A stretch of DNA of 64,000 nucleotides from Pictodentalium vernedei (lineage: Eukaryota > Mollusca > Scaphopoda > Dentaliida > Dentaliidae), in contig CM062288.1 of the NCBI GenBank assembly GCA_031216915.1, positions 184,786,596 through 184,850,595 of the forward strand, in the 5' to 3' direction. Under the pieces are notes generated by a model. The model was not told where the DNA came from. It searched no databases and was given only the letters and a program-made list of their open reading frames with translations. Position 1 is the first letter of the stretch. Each line of letters begins with the position of its first letter. Positions 12,551 through 24,555 of this stretch are shown piece by piece. The translations under genes were made by a program, and so were the position numbers.

Positions 12551-15172
12551 AAAAGTTTGTCAGCAAAAAAACAGTTACTTCAATTTTTAAATGCATTATA
12601 GGAACAACTTGCCTAATCAAATTTAAATACTTTTGCATCATTCTGTATCTAGAACAAACCATTTACCATATCTTTACGCAAAATTCTCCAGCATCATTCA
12701 CAAAAAAACACCATTATTTATATATTCACATTTCTGTCTCAAAAATATACCTGATCTTCCCATACCCCTATTGGAATAAGCTGTTTGAGCTTGTTCCAAT
12801 GATGATAAAAAAAAATAAAATTTGTGAAAATTTTTGTTTTCTTGCATGCAAATATATACATGTAGCACATGGAAGATATCCACAGTTGGGGAGAGATGTC
12901 CAAGGCTATCTCATCACATTCCTTGTTTGTGCTTCATGCTAAACCAGTTTGTCTGCAGAGATAAATTTGCTTTATTAAAAATCATTGGAGATTGGCCACA
13001 CACCAATGATTTTAAGTAAAACTAATTTTAGGTAACAAATGTTGAACTTCAAACAAAATCTATCACTCAACCAGTTAATGTTGATGAGGCATGACATGGT
13101 GAAGGTGACCTAAAATACTTCTTAGAGTCACTTTGTCAGGTGAGCGATTAAGGCCACGTGGGGCCTCTTGTTTTCTTTTGTGTGGGCTGATTAACACTCT
13201 CTGATGTATTATGAGACATGGTCTTTTCAATCACATTCGAATCAACGTGTAAACTTTTGTCAGTCTGGATTTTATGTTTGACAGACTCTAAGTGCTCACT
13301 TGACAAATATTGATGTTTGAACCTGGGATCGAGAAATGAAGAGACAGAAATAATTTTTAGAGTCTTGTCCCCACAATATTTTTAGCTCAACTTTGACGAA
13401 GTCAAATTTGAGCTATTGTCATGGCCCGTCGTCCGTCCATCCGTCCGTCCGTCCGTCCGTCCGTCCGTACGTCAACAATTGGCTATGGCTCGGGCTAGAG
13501 GTAGTATTTATGAACCAATCTTTACGAAACTTCTTGTGTACCTTTGTTATGACCCTGGGACGGGAACGAGTGTTTTTAGGTGTGGTCCGAAATTCAAGAT
13601 GGCTACCAGTGGCCATTTTGTACCAATGATGCAAAAATCAGTTTTTTGTACAGAACTTCTGTATGAAAGTTCTGATTTGAATAAAGTTTTGTATAAATGT
13701 TTAGTACCATGGGATACATCACATATAATACAGGTTTTTTTCTCGTGCGTAAATTATGCAAATTAGACTGACTTTGATTTATTTAGTGTTACTTTCAGAG
13801 CTGTAAGTGCCAAGCTGCTATGGCTCGGGCTAGAGGCCGTATTTATGAACCAATCTTTACGAAACTTCTTGGGTACCTTTGTTATGACCCTGGAACGGGA
13901 ACGAGTGTTTTTGGGTGTGGTCCAAAATTCAAGATGGCTGCCAGTGGCCATTTTGTACCGATGATGCAAAAATCAGTTTTTTGTACAGAACTTCTGTATG
14001 AAAGTTCTGATTTTAATAAAGTTTTGTATAAATGTACAGTACAATGGGATACATCACATATAATACAGGTTTTTTTCTCGTGCGTAAATTATGCAAATTA
14101 GACTAACTTTGATTTATTTAGTGTTACTTTCAGAGCTGTAAGTGCCAAGCTGCTATGGCTCGGGCTAGAGGCCGTATTTATGAACCAATCTTTACGAAAC
14201 TTCTTGGGTACCTTTGTTATGACCGTGGGACGAGAACGAGTGTTTTTGGGTGCAGTCCCAAATTCCAGATGGCTGCCAGCAGCCATTTTGTACCGACGAT
14301 GCCGAAATCTGTTTTTTGTACAGAACTTCCATATGAAAGCTCTGATTTGAATAATTTTTTGTATGAATGTTTAGTACCATGGGATACATTACATATATTA
14401 CAGGTTTTTTTCTTGTGCGTAAATTATGCAAATTAGGCTAACTTTGATTTATTAGCTCACCTGAGCGAAGCTCAAGGGGAGCTTAACTAATCACTTTCTG
14501 TCCGTCGTCCGTCGTCGTCCGTCCGGCATTAACTTTACATTATCGACTTCTCCTCCTAAACCACTAGCCCAATTTTATTCAAATGTTGGCTAAATGTTTA
14601 TTACCTAATGCCAATTCAGATTTGTTCAAATGAAGTTGCCCCTCCTCCTGGGTGGTGCCACACCCCCAAGGGGCACCAAAATCTTTGTAAATCTTCTTCT
14701 CATGAACCAGCAGTAGCAGAGACTTGATATTTGGTGTGCAGCTTCCTTTTGAGGTGTAGACTCAGATTTGTTCAAGAGAAGTTTGTGGGGCTATACTTGA
14801 CGTTGTTATGAGAGGGGCAAAATTTTTTGCCCCGCCCAAAATTTCTATTTTCCAAACCGAGAGGCTGATTTGAACCAAATTTTATGTGAGGGCTTATTGG
14901 GTCATGAGTACTTGATTTATGCAAAAAAAATTTTTCCCGCAGCCCCGTGGGAACCGCAGGAGCTAAAAATAGAAAAAATTTAAAACGCCCATATCTCCAA
15001 AACTGCACGGCACTGAGAATTTTTATTTGGTGTGCAGCTTCCTTAGGACCAACAGAAAGGATTGGTAAAAAAAAATTGCCATCGGTTTTATCATAGGGTA
15101 CAGTTTCGGGACTTTGAAAAAGTGCTGAGTCAGCACTTTTTAACACTGTAGGCAATGGGAAAACATTAAAAA

Positions 15173-17580
15173 ATCTTCTTCTCCAGATCCAGCAGGCAGA
15201 ATCTTTTGATATTTGGTATGCAACATTGTAGGGTGGATCTGATTCAAGTTTGTTCAAATCGGCCCCCTGGGTTCATATTTGGGCTCAGTATAGGAGCCCG
15301 ATTTCGAACTTAGTGCATTTCAGGCAAATTTCTTAAAAAATCTTCTTCTCCAGATCCAGCAGGCAGAATCTTTTGATATTTGGTATGCAACATTGTGGGG
15401 TGGATCTGATTCAAGTTTGTTCAAATCGGCCCCCTGGGTTTATATTTGGGTTCAGTATAGGAGCCCAAATTTGAACTTACTGCATTTCAGGCAAATTTCT
15501 TTGAAAATCTTCTTCTCCAGATCCAGCAGGCAGAATCTTTTGATATTTGGTATGCAACATTGTAGGGTGGATCTGATTCAAGTTTGTTCAAATCGGCTCC
15601 CTAGATTCATATTTGGGCTCACTATAGGAGCTCGAATTCGAATTTAGTGCATTTCAGGCAAATTTCTTCAAAAATCTTCTTCTCCAGATCCAGCAGGCAG
15701 AATCTTTTGATATTTGGTATGCAATGTTGCGGGGTAGATCTGATTCAAGTTTGTTCAAATCGGCCCCCTGGATACATATTTGGGCTTACTATAGAAGCCC
15801 GAATTCGAACTTAGTGCATTTCAGGCAAATTTCTTAAAAAATCTTCTTCTCCAGATCCAGCAGGCAGAATCTTTTCATATTTGGTAAGCAACATTGTGGG
15901 GTGGATCTGATTCAAGTTTGTTCAAATCGGCCCCCTGGGTTCATATTTGGGCTCAGTATAGGAGCCCGATTTCGAACTTAGTGCATTTCAGGCAAATTTC
16001 TTAAAAAATCTTCTTCTCCAGATCCAGCAGGCAGAATCTTTTGATATTTGGTATGCAACATTGTAGGGTGGATCTGATTCAAGTTTGTTCAAATCGGCCC
16101 CCTGGGTTCATATTTGGGCTCAGTATAGGAGCCCGATTTCGAACTTAGTGCATTTAGGCAAATTTCTTAAAAAATCTTCTTCTCCAGATCCAGAAGGCAG
16201 AATCTTTTGATATTTGGTATGCAACATTGTGGGGTGGATCTGATTCAAGTTTGTTCAAATCGGCTTCCTAGATTCATATTTGGGCTCACTATAGAAGCTC
16301 GAATTTGAACTTAGTGCATTTCATGCAAATTTCTTAAAAAATCTTCTTCTCCAGATCCAGCAGGCAGAATCTTTTCATATTTGGTAAGCAACATTGTGGG
16401 GTGGATCTGATTCAAGTTTGTTCAAATCGGCCCCCTGGGTTTATATTTGGGCTCAGTATAGGAGCCCAAATTTGAACTTAGTGCATTTCAAGCAAATTTA
16501 TTAAAAAATCTTCTTCTCCAGATCCAGCAGGCAGAATCTTTTGATATTTGGTATGCAACATTGTGGGGTGGATCTGATTCAAGTTTGTTCAAATCGGCTT
16601 CCTAGATTCATATTTGGGCTCCCTATAGAAGCTCGAATTCAAACTTAGTGCATTTCAGGCAAATTTCTTAAAAAATCATCTTCTCCAGATCCAGCAGGCA
16701 GAATCTTTTGATATTTGGTATGCAACATTGCGGGGTGGATCTGATTCAAGTTTGTTCAAATCGGCCCCCTGGATTCATATTTGGGCTCACTATAGAAGCT
16801 CGAATTCAAACTTAGTGCATTTCGGGCAAATTTCTTCAAAAATCTTCTTCTCCAGATCCAGCAGGCAGAATCTTTTGATATTTGGTATGCAACATTGCGG
16901 GGTGGATCTGATTCAAGTTTGTTCAAATCGGCCCCCTGGATTCATATTTGGGCTTAATATAGAAGCCCGAATTCGCACTTAGTGCATTTCAGGCAAATTT
17001 CTTCAAAAATCTTCTTCTCCAGATCCAGCAGGCAGAATCTTTTGATATTTGGTATGCAACATTGCGGGGTGGACCTGATTCAAGTTTGTTCAAATTGGCC
17101 CCCTGGATTCATATTTGGGCTTAATATAGAAGCCCGAATTCGCACTTAGTGCATTTCGGGCAAATTTATTAAAAAATCTTCTTCTCCAGATCCAGCAGGC
17201 AGAATCTTTTGATATTTGGTATGCAACATTGTGGGGTGGATCTGATTCAAGTTTGTTCAAATCGGCTTCCTAGTTTCATATTTGGGCTCACTATAGAAGC
17301 TCGAATTCGAACTTAGTGCATTTCAGGCAAATTTCTTAAAAAATCTTCTTCTCCAGATCCAGCTTCAGAATCTTTTCATATTTGGTAAGCAACATTGTGG
17401 GGTGGATCTGATTCAAGTTTGTTCAAATCGGCCCCCTGGGTTTATATTTGGGCTCCGTATAGGAGCCCAAATTTTAACTTAGTGCGTTTCAGGCATATTT
17501 CTTAAAAAATCTTCTTCTCCAGATCCAGCAGGCAGAATCTTTTGATATTTGGTATGCAACATTGTAGGGTGGATCTGATT
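15173..17580 (+). repeat. Tandem array, ~14 copies of the 167-bp monomer (in element B)
   Basis: Same spacing and nearly the same order of monomer variants as the array in element A, including rare ones: the GCTTCAGAATC deletion near 17362 and GCGTTTCAGGCATATTTC near 17483. The array therefore moved as a block and did not expand independently. Confidence 0.9.
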
Positions 17581-18318
17581 GTGATTCATGAACGTATTTA
17601 TTTGTAAAGTTGATAGAATCTTAGACAAAATTTGCAGAAAAGATCTACTATAGAAGGGGTGGTATCCAGGGTGAACCGTTTACCCAAATCTAGCAGTACT
17701 AATGCATTATTCACACAAATCTTCGTTCAAATTTTATGACCCCTCATTGGAACACACGCATTCAGCTCATTCCAACAAAGGTCATATGCCATGTTTTCGA
17801 GACAAAGGAATAAAAATTTTAGTTATTCATGAAATTTTTAGGCAACTGTTGTCTGTTATTCACATTGCTTCATGAAATTTCAGTACTTTTAGAAGTTACC
17901 TCAGTAATCAAGGGTTAATTCCCCTTAATTAAATGTCGCCTCTAAAAAACAACCACTTTGCATATCTTACCTTTTTACCAGCATAACTGCCAAAACTTGT
18001 CAGCATTCTTCGCAAAAATCGCTATTCAAATTTTAATTTTTGTCTCTTAAACATACATGTACTTATCGCTTGTAAATACCCCATTGGAATGAGCTTTTTG
18101 AGCTCATTCCAATGAGAGGTCGCACACCATGCTTTTTGAGTCAAAAAAGCAATTTTTTTAGTTATTCCAGAATTTCGTACGTAAAACACAGCTTTATGAC
18201 TTCACATTAAAATGAGCTCTCTAAGCTTGTTCCAATCAACATTCACGCACTATGTCTTTCACACAAAAAATAAAATTTTCCATTTATTCAGGAATTTTGT
18301 TTGCAAGAACACTCTTAC

Positions 18319-18395
18319 CCCCCCCCCCCCCCCCCCCCCCCCCCCCACAAACACACACACACAAACACACACACACACACACAAACACAGACACA
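18319..18395. repeat. Poly-C (~28) and CA simple repeat in element B
   Basis: An uninterrupted run of about 28 C's followed by CACAAACACAC repeats. It is the longer version of the tract at 12477 and a likely sequencing and replication trouble spot. Confidence 0.9.
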
Positions 18396-19185
18396 CACAT
18401 CTAAAAGTTCGTCAGCAAAAAAACAGTTACTTCAATTTTTAAATGCATTATAGGAACAACTTGCCTAATCAAATTTAAATACTTTTGCATCATTCTGTAT
18501 CTAGAACAAACCATTTACCATATCTTTACGCAAAATTCTCCAGCATCATTCACAAAAAAACACCATTATTTATATATTCACATTTCTGTCTCAAAAATAT
18601 ACCTGATCTTCCCATACCCCTATTGGAATAAGCTGTTTGAGCTTGTTCCAATGATGATAAAAAAAAATAAAATTTGTGAAAATTTTTGTTTTCTTGCATG
18701 CAAATATATACATGTAGCACATGGAAGATATCCACAGTTGGGGAGAGATGTCCAAGGCTATCTCTTCACATTCCTTGTTTGTGCTTCATGCTAAACCAGT
18801 TTGTCTGCAGAGATAAATTTGCTTTATTAAAAATCATTGGAGATTGGCCACACACCAATGATTTTAAATAAAACTAATTTTAGGTAACAAATGTTGAACT
18901 TCAAACAAAATCTATCACTCAACCAGTTAATGTTGATGAGGCATGACATGGTGAAGGTGACCTAAAATACTTCTTAGAGTCACTTTGTCAGGTGAGCGAT
19001 TAAGGCCACGTGGGGCCTCTTGTTTAGTGTTACTTTCAGCACTGTGAGTTCAAATCCCAATACGGCTCGGGCTAGAGGCCGTATTTATGAACCGATCTTC
19101 ACGAAACTTCTTGGGTACCTTTGTTATCACTGTGGGACGAGAAGGAATGTTTTTTGGGTCCAGTCTGAAATTCAAGATGGCCGCT

Positions 19186-19564
19186 ATTTATTTATTTATT
19201 TATTTATTGGTGTTTAAGGTCACATACTTGTGCACAATGGCTAATCGTGACCGTGACAGTTTTACGGGTGGAGGAAGCCGGAGTACCCGGAGAGAACCAC
19301 CGAGCAACGACGAGCAGCTGTCAGCTCTCCAACATCGTAACTCTGAACTCTGCACCGCAGCACAGGCAGGGTTAGATTGGTTGAAGACATGCGCACCATC
19401 GACGTGCAGTACGCCGCAGTACACAGCGTCATCGTGCCCCCATGTAGGCAATCGGGGTGAAGTGTCTTGCCCAAGGACCCAACGCGGTTGCAGCAGGTGG
19501 GATTCGAACCGAGGACCTCTTGGCTTGCAGCCTGCACCTCGACCAACTGAGCCACTGCGCCCCC
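19186..19564 (-). mobile_element. tRNA-headed SINE, reverse strand, full length
   Basis: Read on the minus strand it starts GGGGGCGCAGTGGCTCAGTT (box A region TGGCTCAGTTGG), has the box B GGTTCGAATCCC, a body with GTGTCCTTGGGCAAGACACTT, GTACTGCACGTCGATGGTGC and GGTGGTTCTCTCCGGGTAC, and ends GTGACCTTAAACACCAATAAATAAATA. Target duplications flank it: AAGATGGCCGCT at 19174-19185 and AAGATGGCCACT at 19565-19576. It is inserted into a 335-bp monomer of copy 3. The ~160-aa open frame across it is not a gene. Confidence 0.9.
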
Positions 19565-20069
19565 AAGATGGCCACTAGCAGCCATTTTGTTCAAAATTAA
19601 GTGCAATCAGATTTTTGCGCAGAACTTCCAAATGAAAGATCTGATTTGAATAAATTTTTGTATGAATGTTTAGTACCATGGGATACATTACATATAATAC
19701 AGAGTTTTTCTCGTGAATAAATTATGCAAATTAGGGGTCCGGGTGGGACTTAGAAAATTTTGGACCAAAATCCGGAAATTAGTTTTTGGGTTTTGATGCA
19801 TTTTGGTCAATTTTAAGAAGAAGAAGAAAAAATTTTAGTCTGAAAATATTTTGTTTGGGACTGAAAATTTCCACACAAAAATAATAATCTACAATGATTG
19901 GTCTTAATCTGTAGTCCATTGCAGTCACCTTGTAATTCTTTTATTATTGTTGACTGGGCCAAAACAAATACTAATTCCTGTCATATTCATTATTCAGTTG
20001 TCTTGGTCACAGCAAGTACTAATTCCTGTCATATCCAAGTTGAGCTACAGAGTCATTGACTCTTTCATT

Positions 20070-21810
20070 CACTCATATGATGAATGAAAAGTTACAGCGT
20101 GCCAAAGGCGCGCAGGGACGATATGGGATTTAAATCCCTTGTGGCCCGAATAACTTTTTTGCTTTATAACTTTATTTCCTTACAAATCCATTCATATAAT
20201 TTTTAATATGTGTTTTTTATTGACACAGTGTTGATAACAATAGCCTGGCTCAATAATTAAACACTTATCGAGACAAGAGAGGTCCGCCATTTTTTTACAA
20301 GAGTTAAACTGACAAAGACTAATTTACTTGTATCCGAGTTTCTATCTGATGAAAGCGAGTAAACCAACTAATAATTTTATGGCTTATTTTCATAACAATA
20401 GGTTCAATAACTTTGTAAAACCCATTCAAATCACTCATTTCCACAGGGCAGTAAGTAATAGTTATATCTATAACTCCAAAAATATCTGTTTTATTGACGA
20501 TATCCCTTGCATTTAATGTGTTTTCCCTATTTTCGTGCATTATATATATTTTTATTTCAAGAAAACGTGAATTTCAAATCCTAATACCGGGCCCAAAAAT
20601 TGTATTCCGTTACTCATACTATACCGGTATTCATTTTTGAAGGACCGTTTTTAACCGGTGACTATTTCAATACTGGTACCAACCGATATACCATAATACT
20701 GTGCAGCCCTAGTTAATGATCACTGACTATTTCATCATCACCTGTATTTTGTAAACAAACATGGTTTTACTTCAATTGACACTGCTACTCATCTCGCCCT
20801 CACACCAATCAAGGATGAATTTTCTCCCACCATACTCCACATGACATCCTTGAAATCATTCATTTAAAAGAGAAGTCAGAATATTACTGTTGCTTTTTCA
20901 GCTCGCTTCAGTATGTTAACACATCACTCTCATGAGCTGACACTGGTTTTTCATAAACTTTTGTATCTGTGCTACTTTTCAATATAAACAATTAATTGAA
21001 CTTTGCTTCGTCCCTATGATGTGGTCATGAGGTAGCCAAAGATGCTGAAAACTGACCTTAAACACTAGTAAATCCCCATGGGACCACCAGGAAGTGAACA
21101 AGCTCTGTTTTACTGGTAAAATAGGACCCCCTCACCAATGTTTAGGGTGGAAGTCCTCTAAAAAGTGCAATGAGGGAATACATGATTGACTAAACCATTG
21201 TGCAGAAATATGAGACCTGTTTCTCAGGACCTCCCACATCGTCCTTTTGACTGCCACATGCTCTCTTTTTATAACCAATGCACACTTAAAAAAATATAAT
21301 TTTAATGGTTTATTTCTGATATTTTATCCAAGTTAATAAAATTTATAAATTTGTCCCTTGAGTGCAACACAGCTTTGCAATGCTTTTGCATTGCAAAGCC
21401 TTGTTGCAGTCAAGGGACGAAATACATCACCGCCCATGATATTCTGTAGATCATGAGGCTTAAAACATAAAACAAACCAAGAACAAGAACTTTTAATTTC
21501 AAAAAAAAAAAAAAATTGCCCACCCGCATGTAATTTTACCAAAAATGGCTTGAGAAACAAAGATCTACTTTGTGGGGCCTAATCTTACATGTATTATCTT
21601 ACAAGTATTGTTGAGTATTTTTAGCATGCATGGAGTGTGTCGCTCTCCACACTGGACAGCTATTTTATGTCCTCACCCGATTGGATGGTACACTGCAACA
21701 GCATCCACCCCACATTTGATGCTAACAGAACGTGTCTGGTACTTTGAGAATTTTCCCTAACCAGGGGTCAATCTTTGGACCTCTGGCATTAGAGACCGGC
21801 GAAGTTAAGT
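20070..21810. other. Unassigned AT-rich DNA with one MITE-end-like block
   Basis: No gene is recognised. Around 20580-20715 there are repeated ACCGG/CCGGT motifs ending ATACTGTGCAGCCCTA, which looks like one terminus of a hAT-like element whose partner I cannot find. At 21062-21145 is a fragment of the GTTTTACTGGTAAAATAGGACC..GGTGGAAGTCCTCT repeat that also occurs at about 35320, 41785 and 47936. Confidence 0.45.
21350..21423. repeat. Imperfect inverted repeat with GCTTTGCAATGC core
   Basis: GTCCCTTGAGTGCAACACAG pairs with the right arm CTTGTTGCAGTCAAGGGAC with a few mismatches. The inner GCTTTGCAATGC / GCATTGCAAAGC is perfect around TTTT. It is probably the centre of a small fold-back MITE. 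Confidence 0.7.
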
Positions 21811-22780
21811 CAGGCCTCGAAATAAGAGGTGAGCGCTCGTACCGTTCGCCTATCGATTACGCAGATTTATTTTCAGGCGAACGCTTGATCGGTTAACCAA
21901 AAATTGCACCGATGGCCGACGAAGTTAGTTGTTACAGGATGAGAAAAGTTTTTAAAGTTTTTCCTCCCACTGATTTAAAAGAAGCACTGCAGTGAACAAA
22001 ACGTGAACAAAATGCTCGTGTTTATCATACAGCGTGTTTCAATCATTACTGTACTTGTGGGGGTATAAATCTGTAGTATTAGCGGTACTGAAGATCTGCA
22101 GTATCAACTTGCGGCACCCTCTGGCTCTCGAAACAATTAATTTGTTTCGATTCTGAGAAAGACGATTGTCAGTTACAGCTAAAGGGAGCTAACTGCTTTG
22201 TTAATACATTTACTGCACGTGAGGTTTTAACTCTCGCACTGCACGAAGCTGAAAATAAGTCTTCAATACAATAAAAAGGAGACATATTGAAAATCAAATG
22301 AGCTGTTGTTAATTATTTGCATTCCGCTTATTTTTACCCTACCAATCCATGATAAAAATTTTCGAACACATTATGGAAACGTCTTTTATTCACCAATGCT
22401 GACTTCTTGTTTACATGCTTATTCCATTTGAATAAACAGCCAGCATGGTTGTGAACATGAGTTTTTCCAAATGATTTCGAACATTGTGGCACAAATAAAG
22501 TTTTAGTTTGGAATTTTGGATTACATTCTCCGGATTCCAAAATATAGGGGAAGGTAGATACGATTTACAATTATTTCTTTTCCAATGTTAATCAGAGTCT
22601 GCCAATGCAACTCCCATGCCCTAAAGTTCAAGGTATTCATAATACAGACGTCCATCGACGGTATTTGACCCCATCCCCACACAATTGCCCAATTCCCACT
22701 CCCAGTTCGAGACAAATGTGTTTGGGTTTCTGAAATAATAAGCCACGCAGCAAAATATACAATTAAAATTCTTTAATTAT

Positions 22781-24008
22781 TCCCCCGAAAAAAATTCGGG
22801 GGAATCTAGCCGTGACGTCGTCCGTCCGGGCGTAGACGGAATTCGTGTCCGCTTCATAACTTCTTACAGCCTTCAAGGATATTAATGTTACTTGGTATTA
22901 TTATTGCCCACAACTAAGGCTTCCACGTTTACACGTGTAAACGTGAACGTTTCGTTTATGGGCATTAAACGTTTACAGTTCTGGTAAACGTGTACACGGA
23001 ATGAAGTTTTAATAGAGTAATTTCAAAATTGCAGATTAATGCAGAAAGTCAAAGAAACAAAAAAAAGTTTCCAACTTTGCAATGCAATATTTTGGTAATG
23101 CTTCAGAAAAACTGTGTACTGGTTCAGACTGGCGCTGCCACAGTAACTGAACGAAATCATCTTCAAATCATGTGATATCATATGTGACACAGTCACGTGA
23201 GCCACATGGCACGTGCTTATCTTTGGTGTTTTCTTCAAAACGTGTGGGATGTTTTAGTTTATTCGGATTTACATGTATATTCCCAAAGTGATACACAATT
23301 GTTCTCGATGATTACGTTCACCTGACATGGATTATTAATTTATTATTCACACATGGGATGATCTTAGGATCGATTTATGGAGTTTGACAGACAGACTGGC
23401 ACTTGCGGTGTTTGAAAATTTGGATTCCCCTGCATGGTTTGTAGACTTTGTTTATTTTTGCGACATTGCATTCCACTCTCAAGTCTGGTATTGTCACTAT
23501 TCTGTGCCATGGCAACTTGCTCCAACATTACTGTTTGAAAAAACACAAGGAATTTCACCCCAAACCCACCAGAATGAGAGAGACCCCCATAAATTTCAAA
23601 ATTTAGCTGGGGGAGAATCCCTCAGAAACCCCTCCCCCCCTCCCCCTCCCATAGACCGAGCGACTTTGTCTTCGGCATCTGCATGCTATAATCGTTCGTC
23701 TACGTCGTTTTTGCCCTTGGACGAACTGTAAATTGGCTGTCTCAATAACATAAATTGTATGCCCTGTACACAAAGATATGATGAACTTACTGTGTATTAT
23801 TACACACTTCTATCAAATATTGACTACTTGCATTGTTAGTACGTGTAAACGTTTCCGTTTCGTTTACAGACAGTCGTTTAAACGTTTACAATTTTGTCTA
23901 AACGTGGAAGCCTTACCCACAACCAGAGGGTGTGTCGCGAATAAGGTTGGATTGGCTATCAAGGCTTTTTTCGGGGGAATCAGCCACCCTTTGGTGGCCA
24001 TCCTCTAG
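22781..24008 (+). mobile_element. HINE-like element, TTCCCCCGAA family, split by a hAT-like element
   Basis: The 5' end TCCCCCGAAAAAAATTCGGG forms a perfect CCCCCGAA/TTCGGGGG hairpin and is followed by GTGACGTCGTCCGTCCGGGC. Near the 3' end TTTTTTCGGGGGAAT is the inverse of the 5' ATTCCCCCGAAAAAA. Then comes the hairpin CAGCCACCCTTTGGTGGCCA and CCTCTAG at about 24008. Without the inserted 1001 bp it is only about 220 bp. Exact end bases are uncertain by 1-3 nt. Confidence 0.65.
22915..23915. mobile_element. hAT-like non-autonomous element, 1001 bp, with exact 8-bp TSD
   Basis: Terminal inverted repeats TAAGGCTTCCACGTTTA / TAAACGTGGAAGCCTTA are perfect. Both are followed inward by further GTGTAAACG/CGTTTACA motifs. 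The flanking 8 bp CCCACAAC occur at 22907-22914 and 23916-23923, the hAT signature. The interior has a poly-C/CCCTCCC stretch near 23630 and no recognisable transposase. The 115-aa open frame at 23384-23731 looks incidental. Confidence 0.85.
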
Positions 24009-24089
24009 TTTTCATTAGACACAAAAACAAAAATCATATAAAGCAAAGAACAACAAATTTTAATGCGTGCACACGTGAATGCATGTGTA

Positions 24090-24140
24090 TGGGGGGGGGG
24101 GGGGGGGGCGTGTGTGTGTACCTGTTTTGTACTTCGCCTG
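24090..24140. repeat. Poly-G / GT simple repeat
   Basis: About 18 consecutive G's, then CGTGTGTGTGTAC, within the right arm of the outer hAT-like element. Confidence 0.85.
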
Positions 24141-24555
24141 CCTTGGGTCCCTTGTGTCTAAATGCCAAACTAATTTGGGAGGAACTGTAGTTGGCTATGT
24201 CAGAAGCTTTGTCAGTATTAATACTTTTAATGTAATGGTTAACCAATAGGTTTATGAAAAAAAATCTAGGTAACCTATCAACAGGTTAACCATTGTCAAA
24301 TGAGGCAACCTGCTGGAAGGTTTATCAAAATCTTGTTATTTCGAGGCCTGTTCACTCGGCCATCACCCTTTAAATTTCAATAATGGGGTGTGGTGGCAGA
24401 AAAATCATCTTTAACTGGTGTGTGTCTTAATCACTGAACCACCACACCCCCTTTATTCATGAAAAATCTCAACCCACTGATACACGTATAGGTGTTACAC
24501 AACCAGATCCAGATCTGATCGGGAAAGAGACTGATTTTGTGATCACAAATTTTGT

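Larger units (their letters stand above)
8564..13172 (+). mobile_element. HINE/Helentron-like element A (4609 bp), 167-bp-monomer family
   Basis: It begins AGCTCACCTGAGCGAAGCTC after a T run, then has a (GTCCGTC)n stretch (8609-8690), a ~650-bp unique leader, a 167-bp tandem array (9333-11740), a ~1.4-kb tail with older palindromic MITE remains (such as GGAATGAGCTTTTTGAGCTC near 12245) and a C/CA simple repeat. It ends TCAGGTGAGC, the inverse of the 5' GCTCACCTGA, then a GGCC..GGGGCC hairpin and CTCTTGTT at 13172. No protein is encoded. Element B (14454-19024) is nearly identical over the full length, so both moved recently and need a trans-acting Rep/helicase source not in this window. The class is inferred from structure. 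Confidence 0.75.
14454..19024 (+). mobile_element. HINE/Helentron-like element B (4571 bp), near-identical to element A
   Basis: It has the same ends and internal order as element A: AGCTCACCTGAGC start, GTCCGTC stretch, 167-bp array, MITE remains, C/CA tract, TCAGGTGAGC and CTCTTGTT end. Host sequence on the left is GATTTATT and on the right TAGTGTTACTTTC. Joining them restores the uninterrupted monomer GATTTATTTAGTGTTAC seen in neighbours, so the element went in between two T's with no base gained or duplicated. That is the insertion behaviour reported for Helentrons. Differences from A are scattered single bases, one variant monomer near 15595 and the C-tract length. Confidence 0.8.
13384..20069 (+). 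mobile_element. HINE/Helentron-like element, 335-bp-monomer family, copy 3, split by element B and a SINE
   Basis: The 5' end AGCTCAACTTTGACGAAGTC at 13384 is followed by (GTCC)n, then monomers whose GGCTCGGGCTAGAGG blocks fall at about 13487, 13823 and 14158 (335 bp apart). At 14453 the monomer is broken by element B and resumes at 19025 with TAGTGTTACTTTCAGCACTG, exactly where it stopped. A reverse SINE (19186-19564) lies in the last monomer. The 3' end reads AAGTTGAGCTACAGAGTC, then a GAGTCATTGACTC hairpin and TTTCATT at 20069. The hairpin changed on both arms relative to GTGTCATTGACAC (T->A and A->T), which keeps the stem paired. Confidence 0.75.
21811..24350. mobile_element. hAT-like non-autonomous element (outer of a three-level nest)
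   Basis: CAGGCCTCGAAATAA at 21811-21825 is perfectly inverted at 24336-24350 (TTATTTCGAGGCCTG). The CAGG start and length suggest hAT, but the flanks (..GTTAAGT and TTCACTCG..) give no convincing 8-bp duplication, so the assignment is tentative. Inside lies a HINE-like element (22781-24008), itself carrying a 1001-bp element. No transposase remains. Confidence 0.55.

Noticed and set aside
13780-13810. Splice-like TTACTTTCAG..CTGTAAGTGC in every 335-bp monomer
   Set aside because: Acceptor- and donor-like motifs are only a few bases apart and part of a tandem repeat, so they do not make a credible exon.
19087-19606. 114-163-aa frames on both strands
   Set aside because: They lie across a reverse SINE with clear head, tail and target duplications.
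23384-23731. 115-aa frame inside the hAT-like element
   Set aside because: No transposase motif, low-complexity C/P-rich end, no homologous copy in the window.
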